A stretch of DNA of 64,000 nucleotides. Origin: Pseudomonas sp. SJZ074 (GTDB lineage Bacteria > Pseudomonadota > Gammaproteobacteria > Pseudomonadales > Pseudomonadaceae). The notes under the pieces are model-generated. The model did not search any database. It was given only the letters and a program-made list of their open reading frames with translations, and was not told the origin of the DNA. This document shows, one piece after another, positions 1-8,086 of this stretch. The stretch spans positions 86,167 through 150,166 of the forward strand of contig NZ_VIUE01000009.1 in NCBI RefSeq assembly GCF_007828215.1, given 5' to 3'. The number at the start of each line of letters is the position of its first letter. The stretch's first letter is position 1. The position numbers were made by a program, and so were the translations under genes.

Positions 1-473
1 CCAACCTGCTGGCACTGAACGCTGCCATCGAGGCCGCGCGAGCTGGCGAGCAGGGGCGCGGTTTTGCCGTCGTGGCCGACGAGGTCCGGGCCCTGGCGGC
101 ACGTACCCAGGATTCGACCAAGGACATCCAGGTGCGTATCGAGCGGTTGCAGAGCGGGGTGGCCAAGGCGGTGCAGGCCATGCAGGCCGGCAGCGACAAG
201 GCCCGCGACAGTGTCGAGCGCGCCGCGGGCGTCGATCAGGTGCTCAGCGGCACCAGTGGCTCGATACAACGGATCAACGACATGGCCGCGCAGATTGCCA
301 ACGCCTGTGAAGAGCAGAGCAGCGTCACTGAGGAGATTGCCCGCAACATCTCCGACATCCGTGACCTTTCCAACGAAGCGGCAGAAAATTCCGCCCAGAG
401 CATGCAGGCCAGCCGGCAACTGTCCACGCTGTCGAAGAGCCTGGCGGAACTCACCGGCCGCTTCCGCACCTGA
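1..473 (+). CDS. methyl-accepting chemotaxis protein, C-terminal part (5' end outside window)
   Basis: Only the C-terminal cytoplasmic signalling part is present; the open frame enters from the left edge, with codons in phase from base 3. The first readable residues, [20 protein letters not shown], are the highly conserved hairpin tip of chemoreceptors that contacts CheA and CheW. They are followed by [16 protein letters not shown] and then the heptad-rich helix that returns towards the membrane. The frame closes at TGA 471-473 after LTGRFRT, a usual ending for Pseudomonas receptors. The ligand-binding and membrane parts are missing, so the signal cannot be inferred. Confidence in the family is very high. 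Confidence 0.95.
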   Translation, partial: NLLALNAAIEAARAGEQGRGFAVVADEVRALAARTQDSTKDIQVRIERLQSGVAKAVQAMQAGSDKARDSVERAAGVDQVLSGTSGSIQRINDMAAQIANACEEQSSVTEEIARNISDIRDLSNEAAENSAQSMQASRQLSTLSKSLAELTGRFRT

Positions 474-486
474 GTCGGCCGCGGCC

Positions 487-1257
487 GTGTCTACCCGCAA
501 GTCCCTGGCGACGCTTACCCGCGACCGCCTGCGGGCCCTGCATCGGGACGGCTTCGTGCTGCTGCCGGCAGTGTTAGGCGCCGCGCAAGTCGTGGCGCTG
601 CGCCAGGCAATCGACCAGCTCAAACCCCAGCACTGGGACTACAGCGGTGTCATCGATCATTACAAATGCGTTTTCAACCGCGACCCGTTCTGGCTGCCGT
701 TCCTGGACGTGGACGGCGTGATCGAACTGGCCGAGGCCGCCCTGGGGGATGACTGTCACGTTATCGGCCAGACGGCCTGGCGTTGCCATCCTGGTTTTAT
801 CGGGGCGCCGCTGCACCTGGATTACTTGCCGATGGCACTGCCGCCGAGCCTGTTGGCCGACCCCGCTTTCGAGTTACCGATGCAAATCTGTACCGCGCAG
901 TTCTATCTCGATGACATCGATGCTGACTTGAGTCCAACCCGTGTCATCCCTGGCAGTCACCGGGCGGGGCGAGCGCCTGTGGCAGGTGAAACCCAGTGGT
1001 CGGGGCGGGTTGCGCAGCCGGTGTTGTGTCGGGCTGGCGATGTGCTGGTGCTGCGCAGCGAGCTATGGCATGCCGGCAGCGACAACCGGACCGCCGACCG
1101 CACCCGTTACCTGCTGCAAGTGCACTATGGCCGACGCATGGTGGCGCAGAAGTTTTCGCCTTACCTGCACTGGCAATTCAACCCTGCCGTTCTGGCGGCC
1201 GCGTCACCTCGCCAGCGGCGTCTGTTGGGCGAGCATCAAGAAGCCGAGTACGACTGA
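487..1257 (+). CDS. phytanoyl-CoA dioxygenase (PhyH) family protein
   Basis: About 256 residues from GTG 487. The open frame extends upstream to 64 but that part overlaps the chemoreceptor, so the first start after the receptor's stop is preferred; the ribosome site is weak. The family is Fe(II)/2-oxoglutarate-dependent oxygenases. The expected iron ligands are visible as PLHLDYLP (H110, D112) and ELWHAGSDNRT (H195), and the arginine of TRYLLQVHYGRR is placed to bind 2-oxoglutarate. Substrate unknown. Its 3' end overlaps the convergent TetR gene by 22 bases. Confidence 0.8.
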   Translation: MSTRKSLATLTRDRLRALHRDGFVLLPAVLGAAQVVALRQAIDQLKPQHWDYSGVIDHYKCVFNRDPFWLPFLDVDGVIELAEAALGDDCHVIGQTAWRCHPGFIGAPLHLDYLPMALPPSLLADPAFELPMQICTAQFYLDDIDADLSPTRVIPGSHRAGRAPVAGETQWSGRVAQPVLCRAGDVLVLRSELWHAGSDNRTADRTRYLLQVHYGRRMVAQKFSPYLHWQFNPAVLAAASPRQRRLLGEHQEAEYD

Positions 1258-1850
1258 CTGTCCGGCGCCTCAACCCCAAGGCGTTTCTCGACCATTTGCA
1301 ACAGGTGTTCCGCCACGTTGCTGACTCCCTTGTTCTGGGCGACAACCTGCGCCCCTTCAAGCAAGAACGTCAGCTCGCGGGCGATGGCTCGGGCGTCGGG
1401 CAACTTCGCCTCCTGGCACAGGGTCACCAGTCGCTGGAACTGACGTTGCTTGTGTGCCTCGATCAGTTGCCGCGCCGGATGTTGCGGGTCGGCCAGTTCG
1501 GCCAGGCAATTGGTGAAGGAGCAGCCGCGGTAGCCGGCACGAGCCAGATCCTGTGCGATAAATTGGCTAAAACCCAACAACTGCTGGATCGGCTGGCCTG
1601 GCCATTGCGCCGCGAGGTCGTCGAGCACCCGGCTGTACTGGGCGGTGAGCAAGCGCAGCCATTCCAGCACCAACACATCCTTGGTTTCGAAATGACGGTA
1701 TAGGGTCATTTTGGTCGAGCCGGCGAGGGCAGCGATGGCATCCACGGTCACCCGGGTAATGCCCTGTTCGATGAACAAGGCATGCGCGGCATCGATGATG
1801 CGTTCACGCGGCGGCAACTGCGCGACGCGTTCAGGGTGTATGAGCTTCAA
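1236..1850 (-). CDS. TetR/AcrR family transcriptional regulator
   Basis: A 204-residue repressor-type protein. Residues about 15-62 (RERIIDAAHALFIEQGITRV ... STKMTLYRHFETKD) form the TetR helix-turn-helix; the rest is an all-helical ligand domain containing the GCSFTNCLAEL segment common in AcrR-like regulators. It is transcribed divergently from the amidase gene, and the 110-base gap contains three phased inverted repeats that are good candidates for its own operator. The arrangement suggests it represses itself and the amidase. Its last 22 bases overlap the convergent dioxygenase gene. Inducer unknown. Confidence 0.9.
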   Translation of the reverse strand: MKLIHPERVAQLPPRERIIDAAHALFIEQGITRVTVDAIAALAGSTKMTLYRHFETKDVLVLEWLRLLTAQYSRVLDDLAAQWPGQPIQQLLGFSQFIAQDLARAGYRGCSFTNCLAELADPQHPARQLIEAHKQRQFQRLVTLCQEAKLPDARAIARELTFLLEGAQVVAQNKGVSNVAEHLLQMVEKRLGVEAPDSQSYSAS

Positions 1851-1886
1851 AGTGTTCTCCGAGGATTGAGATTTCTGCTTGACAAG

Positions 1887-1942
1887 AATACTACAGGGTA
1901 TTGCATGATACTAAACAGTATCGTTCGATACTATGTGGTATT
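1887..1942. promoter_or_regulatory. three phased 16-bp inverted repeats, candidate TetR operators
   Basis: Three 16-base imperfect-to-perfect palindromes begin at 1887, 1907 and 1927, exactly 20 bases apart: AATACTACAGGGTATT, GATACTAAACAGTATC (perfect arms) and GATACTATGTGGTATT. The shared form is RATACT-N4-RGTATY. They fill the gap between the divergent TetR and amidase genes. A TTGACA hexamer at 1879-1884 overlaps the array edge and could be a -35 element towards the amidase. The binding protein is inferred from position only. Confidence 0.7.
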
Positions 1943-1960
1943 CTGCTGGGAGAAGGTCGT

Positions 1961-3439
1961 ATGAATCGCTTTGAATATGCCGAACAGGACGCTGTAGGTC
2001 TGGCGCAGTTGATCCGGGATCGCCAGGTCAGCCAGGAGCAGGTGCGCAGTGCCGCGTTAGCGGCCATCGATACAGTCAATCCCCGCATCAACGCGGTCAT
2101 CGAGGTTTGGGAGGATGAGCCGGAACCTCAGTCGGGGCCTTTTCTTGGCGTACCGTTGCTGGTCAAGGACCTGGGATTGACCGTACGCAATCGTCGTAAT
2201 GAATTGGGCAGCCGTCTGGCTGCGGGGGGCATTGCCCAGGCGGATTCCGAATTGATGCTGCGGTTGCGTCGGGCAGGCCTGTTGCCGGTGGGCCGTACCA
2301 CCACACCGGAACTCGCGGCCAGTACCACCACCGAGAATCGTGTGGATGGACCCACTCGTAACCCCTGGGATCTGGCCCGCAGCGCGGGTGGTTCAAGTGG
2401 CGGCTCGGCTGCCGCGGTGGCTGCCGGAGCGGTGCCCGTCGCCCATGCCACCGATGGTGGTGGCTCCATTCGCGTGCCCGCCGCGTCCACTGGCCTGTTC
2501 GGTCTCAAGCCAAGTCGTGGTCGCCTGCCCATGGGGCCGGATGTCGATGAAGTGTGGTCCGGGTTGGCGGTGCACGGTGTGTTGAGCCGGACGGTGCGGG
2601 ACACCGCGGCTTTGCTGGACTGCCTGCACGGCCCCGCCGTGGGCGACCCGTTCCACGTGGCCTCCCCTGCCGAACGCTATGCCTCTTTATTGGATCGCGA
2701 TCCCAAACCCTTGCGCATTGCCGTGCAACACCGGGCCTTGAACGGCCAGTTGAACGCACCCGCAGTGGATGAAGCCCTCGACCGGGTGTCCAAGATGCTT
2801 GAAACTCTCGGGCATAAGGTCATCCCCGTACCAACCGACATCGGACTGAGTTGGGAAGCATTCGTCGACCTTAACGCCTGCTTCTGGTCCAGCAATACCG
2901 CCGCCTGGATCGACGCCATCGCGGGCGCGACCGGACGCCCGATCGATGCCAGCACCCTGGAGCCGGCCACCCTGGCCTTGTATCGCATGGGCCAAGGGTT
3001 GAGCGCCATGCAGTTGCTGGGCGCGATGCACAATCGCAACCTGGTGACCCGGCATGTGGGGCAGGTGCTCACCGATTACGACGTGCTGCTGACGCCCACG
3101 TTGCCAGACGTCGCCCCGTTGGTCGGGGAGTACAACGCCGGCCAGGAGCTGCTCAGCGGGCGCGAGTGGATGGCACGGGTATTCAATTACTCGCCGTTCA
3201 CCGCGGTATTCAACGTCAGCGGTTGTCCGGCCATGTCCGTGCCCCTGGTTCATGATGCACAGAGCGGCCTGCCCATCGGGTTGCAGTTCGGAGCGGGTTA
3301 CGGTCGTGAAGACTTGCTGTTGCAACTGGCGGCACAGCTGGAACGTGCGATGCCCTGGCGCGGCCGGCGGCCGCCAGTGTGGGCGGGTGATCGGGATGTT
3401 CAAGCATCGTCTCCAACGGAGCGCGCAGCGAAAGGCTGA
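1961..3439 (+). CDS. amidase signature family hydrolase
   Basis: A 492-residue amidase. ATG 1961 is chosen over the upstream in-frame start because GGGAGAAGG lies just ahead of it; the upstream extension would run through the operator array. The Ser-cisSer-Lys triad is visible: K69 in LLVKDLGL, S145 in AGGSSGGSAAAVAAGA, and S169 in DGGGSIRVPA, with the same spacing as characterised family members such as fatty acid amide hydrolase. These enzymes hydrolyse carboxylic amides in the cytoplasm. It is not part of a gatCAB operon here, so a catabolic amidase is more likely than a GatA subunit. Control by the divergent TetR gene is likely. Confidence 0.9.
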   Translation: MNRFEYAEQDAVGLAQLIRDRQVSQEQVRSAALAAIDTVNPRINAVIEVWEDEPEPQSGPFLGVPLLVKDLGLTVRNRRNELGSRLAAGGIAQADSELMLRLRRAGLLPVGRTTTPELAASTTTENRVDGPTRNPWDLARSAGGSSGGSAAAVAAGAVPVAHATDGGGSIRVPAASTGLFGLKPSRGRLPMGPDVDEVWSGLAVHGVLSRTVRDTAALLDCLHGPAVGDPFHVASPAERYASLLDRDPKPLRIAVQHRALNGQLNAPAVDEALDRVSKMLETLGHKVIPVPTDIGLSWEAFVDLNACFWSSNTAAWIDAIAGATGRPIDASTLEPATLALYRMGQGLSAMQLLGAMHNRNLVTRHVGQVLTDYDVLLTPTLPDVAPLVGEYNAGQELLSGREWMARVFNYSPFTAVFNVSGCPAMSVPLVHDAQSGLPIGLQFGAGYGREDLLLQLAAQLERAMPWRGRRPPVWAGDRDVQASSPTERAAKG

Positions 3440-3471
3440 TTTGCCATCCAATGAGCGTACGGCGGTCGACC

Positions 3472-3840
3472 TCAGATCCAGACATCGTTGTCTGCCGTTC
3501 GCTCATGGGTTTCCCCCGTGTTGATGACCCCTCGAGGTTCGATCAACAACACCTTCACTTCCTGTGCGGCCCAGGGCTTGTGCTCGATGCCTTTCTTGAC
3601 GACGTACATCTCGCCAGGGCCGATGGTCACCGCACCGTCGCGAAAGTCGATACGAAGCTCGCCTTCCAGCACGATGAAGGTTTCATCGGTGTCGGCGTGG
3701 GAGTGCCAGACGAAATCGCCTTCGAGCCGGGCGACCTTGAATTGGTAGTCGTTCATTTCAGCCACGACCTTGGGAGCCCACCGATCCTGAAACAGGGCGT
3801 ATTTCTGGGCAAAGTTGACAGGGGCATCATGGGTAGCCAT
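3472..3840 (-). CDS. cupin domain protein
   Basis: A 122-residue single-domain cupin. ATG 3840 is chosen; an in-frame GTG at 3876 is possible. Cupin motif 1 is seen as VWHSHADTDETFIVLEGELR and motif 2 around IEHKPWAAQEVKVLLIEPRG, supplying His/Glu metal ligands on a small beta barrel. Such proteins may be isomerases, dioxygenase relatives or sugar and metabolite binders; nothing here narrows this down. It is convergent with the amidase, about 32 bases away, and is probably monocistronic. Confidence 0.85.
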   Translation of the reverse strand: MATHDAPVNFAQKYALFQDRWAPKVVAEMNDYQFKVARLEGDFVWHSHADTDETFIVLEGELRIDFRDGAVTIGPGEMYVVKKGIEHKPWAAQEVKVLLIEPRGVINTGETHERTADNDVWI

Positions 3841-3941
3841 TGCGCAATACTCGCTGTGGGACTTGGGTGAGGCCACAACAAGCTGCTCGACAGGCAGGGC
3901 CCGGCGAAGCAGCTGATGGGCGGTAATGGCACGACGTTGTG

Positions 3942-4133
3942 TCAGATTTCCTTCACTGGCGTCTCGCCCTGGACGTTCTTGATCAGCCCGATGACGTGCA
4001 GGCAGTCAGCCTTGTTCACATAGGATTCGCCGCTGGCGATCGTTTCGTGGTTGCCTGCGCGCAGGCGCCAGCGCCATTGGCCTTTGCCGCTGCTGTGGGT
4101 GCCACGGGTCTGTCTGTAGATTTCAAAATACAT
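3942..4133 (-). CDS. DUF1508 (YegP-like) small protein
   Basis: A 63-residue protein starting at ATG 4133, which has AGGGAG seven bases upstream; the longer frame starting at 4163 would include that ribosome site. The start MYFEIYRQTRGTHSSGKGQW followed by RWRLRAGNHETIASGESYVN matches the DUF1508 fold, a small beta-alpha unit with no established biochemical role. It stands alone and diverges from the LysR gene at 4300. Confidence 0.8.
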   Translation of the reverse strand: MYFEIYRQTRGTHSSGKGQWRWRLRAGNHETIASGESYVNKADCLHVIGLIKNVQGETPVKEI

Positions 4134-4299
4134 CGGTTCGCTCCCTGCGATTGACTCATTCAAGACATGTTTTTGAACATGTCGTCGAAAGCCTAGCCAA
4201 GCTGAAAGTTTTCGCTATCGCAAATACGTTTCCAATGGTTATGAAATATTGCCGATAATGACAGCGTTCGCTCGAACTGACTCGACCCGGGAGCAAAGG

Positions 4300-5238
4300 A
4301 TGAACCGCAACGAATTGCGCAAGGCAGACATCAACCTGATGGTGGTTTTCGAAACGCTGATGCTTGAGCGCAATGTGACACGGGCGGCAGAAAAACTGTT
4401 CCTGGGCCAGCCGGCCATCAGTTCGGCCCTCAACCGATTGCGTGCCCGGTTCAACGATCCGCTGTTCATCCGCGTAGGCCATCGCATGGAACCCACGGCA
4501 CGGGCGGAGGAGATCATCCAGCACTTGTCGCCGGCATTGGACTCGCTGTCGGCGGCCCTGAGCCTGACCCATGATTTCGACCCGGCCAGCAGTAACATGA
4601 CGTTTCGTATCGGTCTATCGGACGATGTCGAGTTCGGCCTGCTGCCGCCACTGTTGCGCAGCCTGCGCCAGGAGGCGCCGCAAGTGGTGTTCGTGGTCCA
4701 GCACGTCGATTACTGGCGGATTCCCGATTTGCTGGCGTCCGGCGACATCACCGTGGGAATCAGCCAGACCCGCGGCCTGCCGGCCAATGCCAAGCGTAAA
4801 CTGTTGCGGCACATCCAACCTTGCGTGTTGCGGGCTGATGCCTCGCAGACGCCGCTGACCCTGGACGACTATTGTTCGCGGCCCCACGTACTGGTGTCCC
4901 ATACCGCGAACGTGGCCGGATTCGCCGACGAATGGCTGGCCGAGATCGGTCGCAAGCGTCAGGTGGTGTTGTCCGTGCCGCAGTACAGCGCGTTGCCGGC
5001 GCTGCTGGCCGGCACCGATATGATCGCCAGCCTGCCAGACTATACCGCCGTCGCCATGGCCGCTTCGGGCCAGCTGTTCAGCGAACCCTTTCCGTTCAAG
5101 ACCCCGACCCTGGACCTGTCCATGGTCTGGCTGAGCCATGTCGACACTGACCCGGCGGAACGCTGGTTGCGGTCCCGGCTGGAGGCGTTCATGAGTGAGC
5201 GTGGAGTCTCGGGGGCGGCTGCGATACCGGTTGGCTAA
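4300..5238 (+). CDS. LysR family transcriptional regulator
   Basis: A 312-residue LysR-type regulator starting at ATG 4300 behind GGGAGCAAAGG. The N-terminal winged helix-turn-helix is at about residues 8-66 (RNVTRAAEKLFLGQPAISSA) and is followed by the linker helix and a two-lobed effector domain (FRIGLSDDVEFGLLPPLLRS onward). The start RKADINLMVVFETL is typical of the NodD/LeuO-like branch. No divergently transcribed metabolic gene sits beside it; the neighbours are DUF1508 upstream and the CHMI gene downstream, so its target is unclear. Confidence 0.9.
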   Translation: MNRNELRKADINLMVVFETLMLERNVTRAAEKLFLGQPAISSALNRLRARFNDPLFIRVGHRMEPTARAEEIIQHLSPALDSLSAALSLTHDFDPASSNMTFRIGLSDDVEFGLLPPLLRSLRQEAPQVVFVVQHVDYWRIPDLLASGDITVGISQTRGLPANAKRKLLRHIQPCVLRADASQTPLTLDDYCSRPHVLVSHTANVAGFADEWLAEIGRKRQVVLSVPQYSALPALLAGTDMIASLPDYTAVAMAASGQLFSEPFPFKTPTLDLSMVWLSHVDTDPAERWLRSRLEAFMSERGVSGAAAIPVG

Positions 5239-5333
5239 ATCCACTCGCCACAGGTTCTGTGCTTGAGTGCCAAGTAGGGGTATCGTGCGTCGGCTGAATT
5301 CACGTCTTCACATTTCGAACCGGAGTCGAACAC

Positions 5334-5696
5334 ATGCCTCACCTGCACCTCGAGTACACCGCCAACCTGCCCGAGCTGAACGCCGACGTCGCGTTGCTGC
5401 GCTTGAATAATGCGCTGGTGGCGTCCGGTCAGTTCGCGGAGACGGACATCAAGAGCCGGGCCGTGAAAGTCGAACATTTCCGAGTGGGCACCGGTTTGGG
5501 CGAGCGTGCTTTCGTGCACGTGCAGTTGGCGTTGTTGAGCGGTCGCTCGCCGGAAATCAAGAAGCAACTGGGGGAGAGCCTGTTGACCGTGATCCAGGAG
5601 CTGGGCCCATGGCCGACCGGTCTCAGCGTGCAGCTCAGTGTGGAGACCGTCGATATGGATCGCGGCTGCTACGCGAAGGCCATTCTCGACAACTGA
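5334..5696 (+). CDS. 5-carboxymethyl-2-hydroxymuconate Delta-isomerase family protein
   Basis: A 120-residue member of the CHMI branch of the tautomerase superfamily. After removal of Met the chain would begin with Pro (MPHLHLEYTANL), the catalytic base of the family. The length and the end (ETVDMDRGCYAKAI) agree with HpaF-type enzymes, which isomerise 5-carboxymethyl-2-hydroxymuconate in homoprotocatechuate degradation. No other hpa gene is in the window, so it may act as a stand-alone tautomerase. It starts behind CCGGAG and ends five bases from the convergent LysR fragment. Confidence 0.85.
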   Translation: MPHLHLEYTANLPELNADVALLRLNNALVASGQFAETDIKSRAVKVEHFRVGTGLGERAFVHVQLALLSGRSPEIKKQLGESLLTVIQELGPWPTGLSVQLSVETVDMDRGCYAKAILDN

Positions 5697-5700
5697 AAGC

Positions 5701-6027
5701 TCAGGCGTCAGCCGGGTGCAGGCTCCGATCGCCCGGTCGTGGCATGGGTGAGCCGGCACCGGCGTGACACAGGTTGATGCTTTGCAAGATGCTACGCACA
5801 TGATCGTACATGCCCTCGGCCTTGAATGTGGGGCGCATGCCGGTGCGGGTGTTGATGAACAGTTCGTCCTTGAAGCAGGTCCGCAGTTTCTTCAGGCAGT
5901 AACTCACCGTTGACTGGCTGACACACAATGCCTCGGACACGCCGCTGACACTGCTTTGTTCGTACACGGCGTTAAACACCATGAGGTCTTGCATATCGAG
6001 CTTTCTGAGGGAGTTACTGTTTAGCAT
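5701..6027 (-). CDS. LysR-type DNA-binding domain only (short or truncated regulator)
   Basis: From ATG 6027 the protein has about 108 residues. It begins with a LysR winged helix-turn-helix (KLDMQDLMVFNAVYEQSSVS, then ALCVSQSTVSYCLKKLRTCF), continues through the start of the linker helix, and stops after a short unrelated tail (GAGSPMPRPGDRSLHPADA). Full LysR proteins have about 300 residues, and there is no space for an effector domain because the CHMI gene ends four bases beyond the stop. Either it is a remnant, or it is a working HTH-only regulator that could compete for sites. The frame stays open upstream to 6228, but that extension does not look coding. Confidence 0.6.
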   Translation of the reverse strand: MLNSNSLRKLDMQDLMVFNAVYEQSSVSGVSEALCVSQSTVSYCLKKLRTCFKDELFINTRTGMRPTFKAEGMYDHVRSILQSINLCHAGAGSPMPRPGDRSLHPADA

Positions 6028-6549
6028 CCGTTGCTTCTCGCTGTGCTCCTTGCGCGAATCTTGCGCAAACAAGATCCGTGATCCTAACGGAACGATGGTC
6101 CCAAGTGAATGCCGTGCAGGCTGTTTCGCTGTCGGGAACGGGACAGATAATGTAGGGAATACGACGAATAGATCGGTCATTCGTTGCGAGGATGATTGTT
6201 TAGCGTATTCCCATCCACGCTTCAGCAAATCCGGATTTAACGACGCAGGTCGGCGTGGGACGCTCGCGGGGTCTGTTTACTGTGATGCGCTTATGGACGG
6301 TCGGCCCGCAGCATTCCCGTACCCATTATCATCCGCCGCGGTCGGTCCGGTCGGTCGACTCACGCCTGTCTTCGCCCCGTCACTTTCTGCGCTGCCCTCT
6401 GAATTGGCTTTCTGGGCCCTCTGGCATTGTCGCCATGCCCGGCCTCCGGATGCCCGTATTTCCTGTTGAACACTTCACGGTGTCCGCTCATTGCGGGCAC
6501 AGACCGACGGCGCCCTGATGCCCGTCCGACATGACATACGAGCATTCCC
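6028..6549. other. 522-base gap upstream of the glutamine synthetase homologue
   Basis: No convincing gene was seen on either strand. The gap should hold the divergent promoters of the short LysR gene and the glutamine synthetase homologue. Visible structure: a perfect 12-base palindrome AAATCCGGATTT at 6227-6238, and a tandem 9-base repeat CGGTCGGTC at 6339-6347 and 6348-6356. Short open frames such as that at 6255-6518 lack recognisable features. Confidence 0.5.
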
Positions 6550-7932
6550 ATGAGCATTGCCAATCCTGCGTTCGCGCCCGTTGAACACGCCCGGGCATTC
6601 CTGGCCCTGCACCCGGACATCGAACTGTTCGAACTGTTTATCCTCGACAATAACGGCGTACCCCGGGGCAAATTGCTGCACCGGGACGAATTGCTGGCGG
6701 TCTATGAAGGCGGCCGTCCGCTGCCGAGCACGATCCTCGGGCTGACCGTCAATGGTGACGACGTGGAAAACTCGGGGCTGGTGTGGGAGGTCGGTGACAT
6801 CGACTGCCGGGCCTATCCCATCAGCGGCAGTTTGCAGCGTATGCCGTGGCGGTTGATCCCCACGGCTGCCGTGCAGGTCGCCATGCACCCTCGGGAGGGC
6901 ATGCCGGCCGCCATCGCCGATCCACGTTATCTGCTCGGCCGGGTAATCGAGCGGTTGCAGGCCGACGGCTATTACCCAGTGATGGCGGCAGAGCTGGAGT
7001 TCTATCTGCTGGACGCGCAACGCGATAGCCAGGGCCGGCCACAACCGGCGCGGGAGGCCGATGGTGGCCGGCCGCGCGCTACCCAGGTCTATGGTTTGCG
7101 CGAGCTGGAGCAGATCGAGCCGTTCCTGGCGGACCTTTATGCCGCGTGCAAGCTCCAGGGCATTCCGGCGCGCACGGCCATTTCCGAATACGCTCCAGGC
7201 CAGGTGGAAATTACCCTCGAGCACCGCAACGATGCGTTGCAAGCCATGGACGAGGCGGTGCGCTACAAACGCCTGGTCAAGGGCGTGGCGCATAAACATG
7301 GCATGGTGGCGTGTTTCATGGCCAAGCCATTCGAGCATCTGGCGGGTTCCGGCATGCACATGCACGTCAGCCTGGCGGACCGCGAGGGCAATAACCTGTT
7401 CGCCAGCGAAGCCGCCGACGGCACGCCATTGCTGCGCTGGGCGATAAGCGGGATGCTCGATACGCTGCTCGATTCATTGCTGATGTTCTGCCCGAACGCC
7501 AACTCCTACCGGCGCTTCCAGAGCAACAGTTACGCGCCCCTGACGGCGACCTGGGGCGTGGACAACCGCACCGTGAGCCTGAGGGTGCCGGGAGGGCCGG
7601 CCTTTTCCCGACACATCGAGCATCGCATCTGCGGTGCCGACGCCAACCCGTACCTCGCGGCTGCGGCGATGCTGGCCGGCATCCATCGTGGCATACGGGA
7701 GCAGTGCGATCCCGCTGCGCCCGTTGAAGGCAATGGTTATGCACAAGCGAGCCGTTTGTTGCCCACCGACTGGCTCACTGCCCTGCAGGCGCTCGAGGCT
7801 TCGACTTGGGCGCAAGAAGCCTTCGGTGGCGAATTTCTTGGCGTTTACCTGGCGGTCAAACGCGCCGAATACCGTCAGTTCATGGGCGAGGTGGGGGAGC
7901 AGGACTGGCGCTGGTATCTGAATCAGGCCTGA
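6550..7932 (+). CDS. glutamine synthetase family protein, gamma-glutamylpolyamine synthetase-like
   Basis: A 460-residue glutamine synthetase-fold protein. Visible parts are the N-terminal beta-grasp (IELFELFILDNNGVPRGK), the metal-binding AAELEFYLLD, the SGMHMHVSL strand with active-site histidines, and the GADANPYLAAAAMLAG signature. It lacks the adenylylation loop of GlnA and resembles the PauA/SpuI group, which in Pseudomonas ligates glutamate to putrescine and related amines in polyamine catabolism. The rest of the gamma-glutamyl pathway (oxidase, aldehyde dehydrogenase, hydrolase) is not adjacent, so the exact amine is unknown. Long leader upstream. Confidence 0.85.
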   Translation: MSIANPAFAPVEHARAFLALHPDIELFELFILDNNGVPRGKLLHRDELLAVYEGGRPLPSTILGLTVNGDDVENSGLVWEVGDIDCRAYPISGSLQRMPWRLIPTAAVQVAMHPREGMPAAIADPRYLLGRVIERLQADGYYPVMAAELEFYLLDAQRDSQGRPQPAREADGGRPRATQVYGLRELEQIEPFLADLYAACKLQGIPARTAISEYAPGQVEITLEHRNDALQAMDEAVRYKRLVKGVAHKHGMVACFMAKPFEHLAGSGMHMHVSLADREGNNLFASEAADGTPLLRWAISGMLDTLLDSLLMFCPNANSYRRFQSNSYAPLTATWGVDNRTVSLRVPGGPAFSRHIEHRICGADANPYLAAAAMLAGIHRGIREQCDPAAPVEGNGYAQASRLLPTDWLTALQALEASTWAQEAFGGEFLGVYLAVKRAEYRQFMGEVGEQDWRWYLNQA

Positions 7933-7953
7933 CGACTGCGCCAGGTTTGTCAC

Positions 7954-7969
7954 TTAAATAATAATTTAA
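7954..7969. promoter_or_regulatory. perfect AT-rich palindrome upstream of the phosphoethanolamine transferase
   Basis: TTAAAT-AATA-ATTTAA is a perfect inverted repeat within an AT-rich stretch, 118 bases before the eptA-like gene and 21 bases after the previous stop codon. Response regulators controlling such genes (PmrA, ColR) use TTAA-containing half-sites, but as direct repeats with a different spacing. Identification as an operator is therefore inference. Confidence 0.4.
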
Positions 7970-8086
7970 TAGCAACTTTTTCACGAAAAATTGATGGTGG
8001 GCTGCCTAAAGTTTGTGTTGCCGTAGGGAACGAATTTTCCACGCTTTCCTTAGGCACTTCTTCTCCAAAGAGCAACTTTCAGGAAA

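Noticed and set aside
6361..6440. Possible sigma-54 promoter around CTGGCATTGTCGCCATGCC
   Set aside because: GG and GC elements do not have the required sequence and spacing for the -24/-12 consensus.
6255..6518. 87-codon open frame upstream of the glutamine synthetase homologue
   Set aside because: Poor codon pattern, no ribosome site and no recognisable motif.
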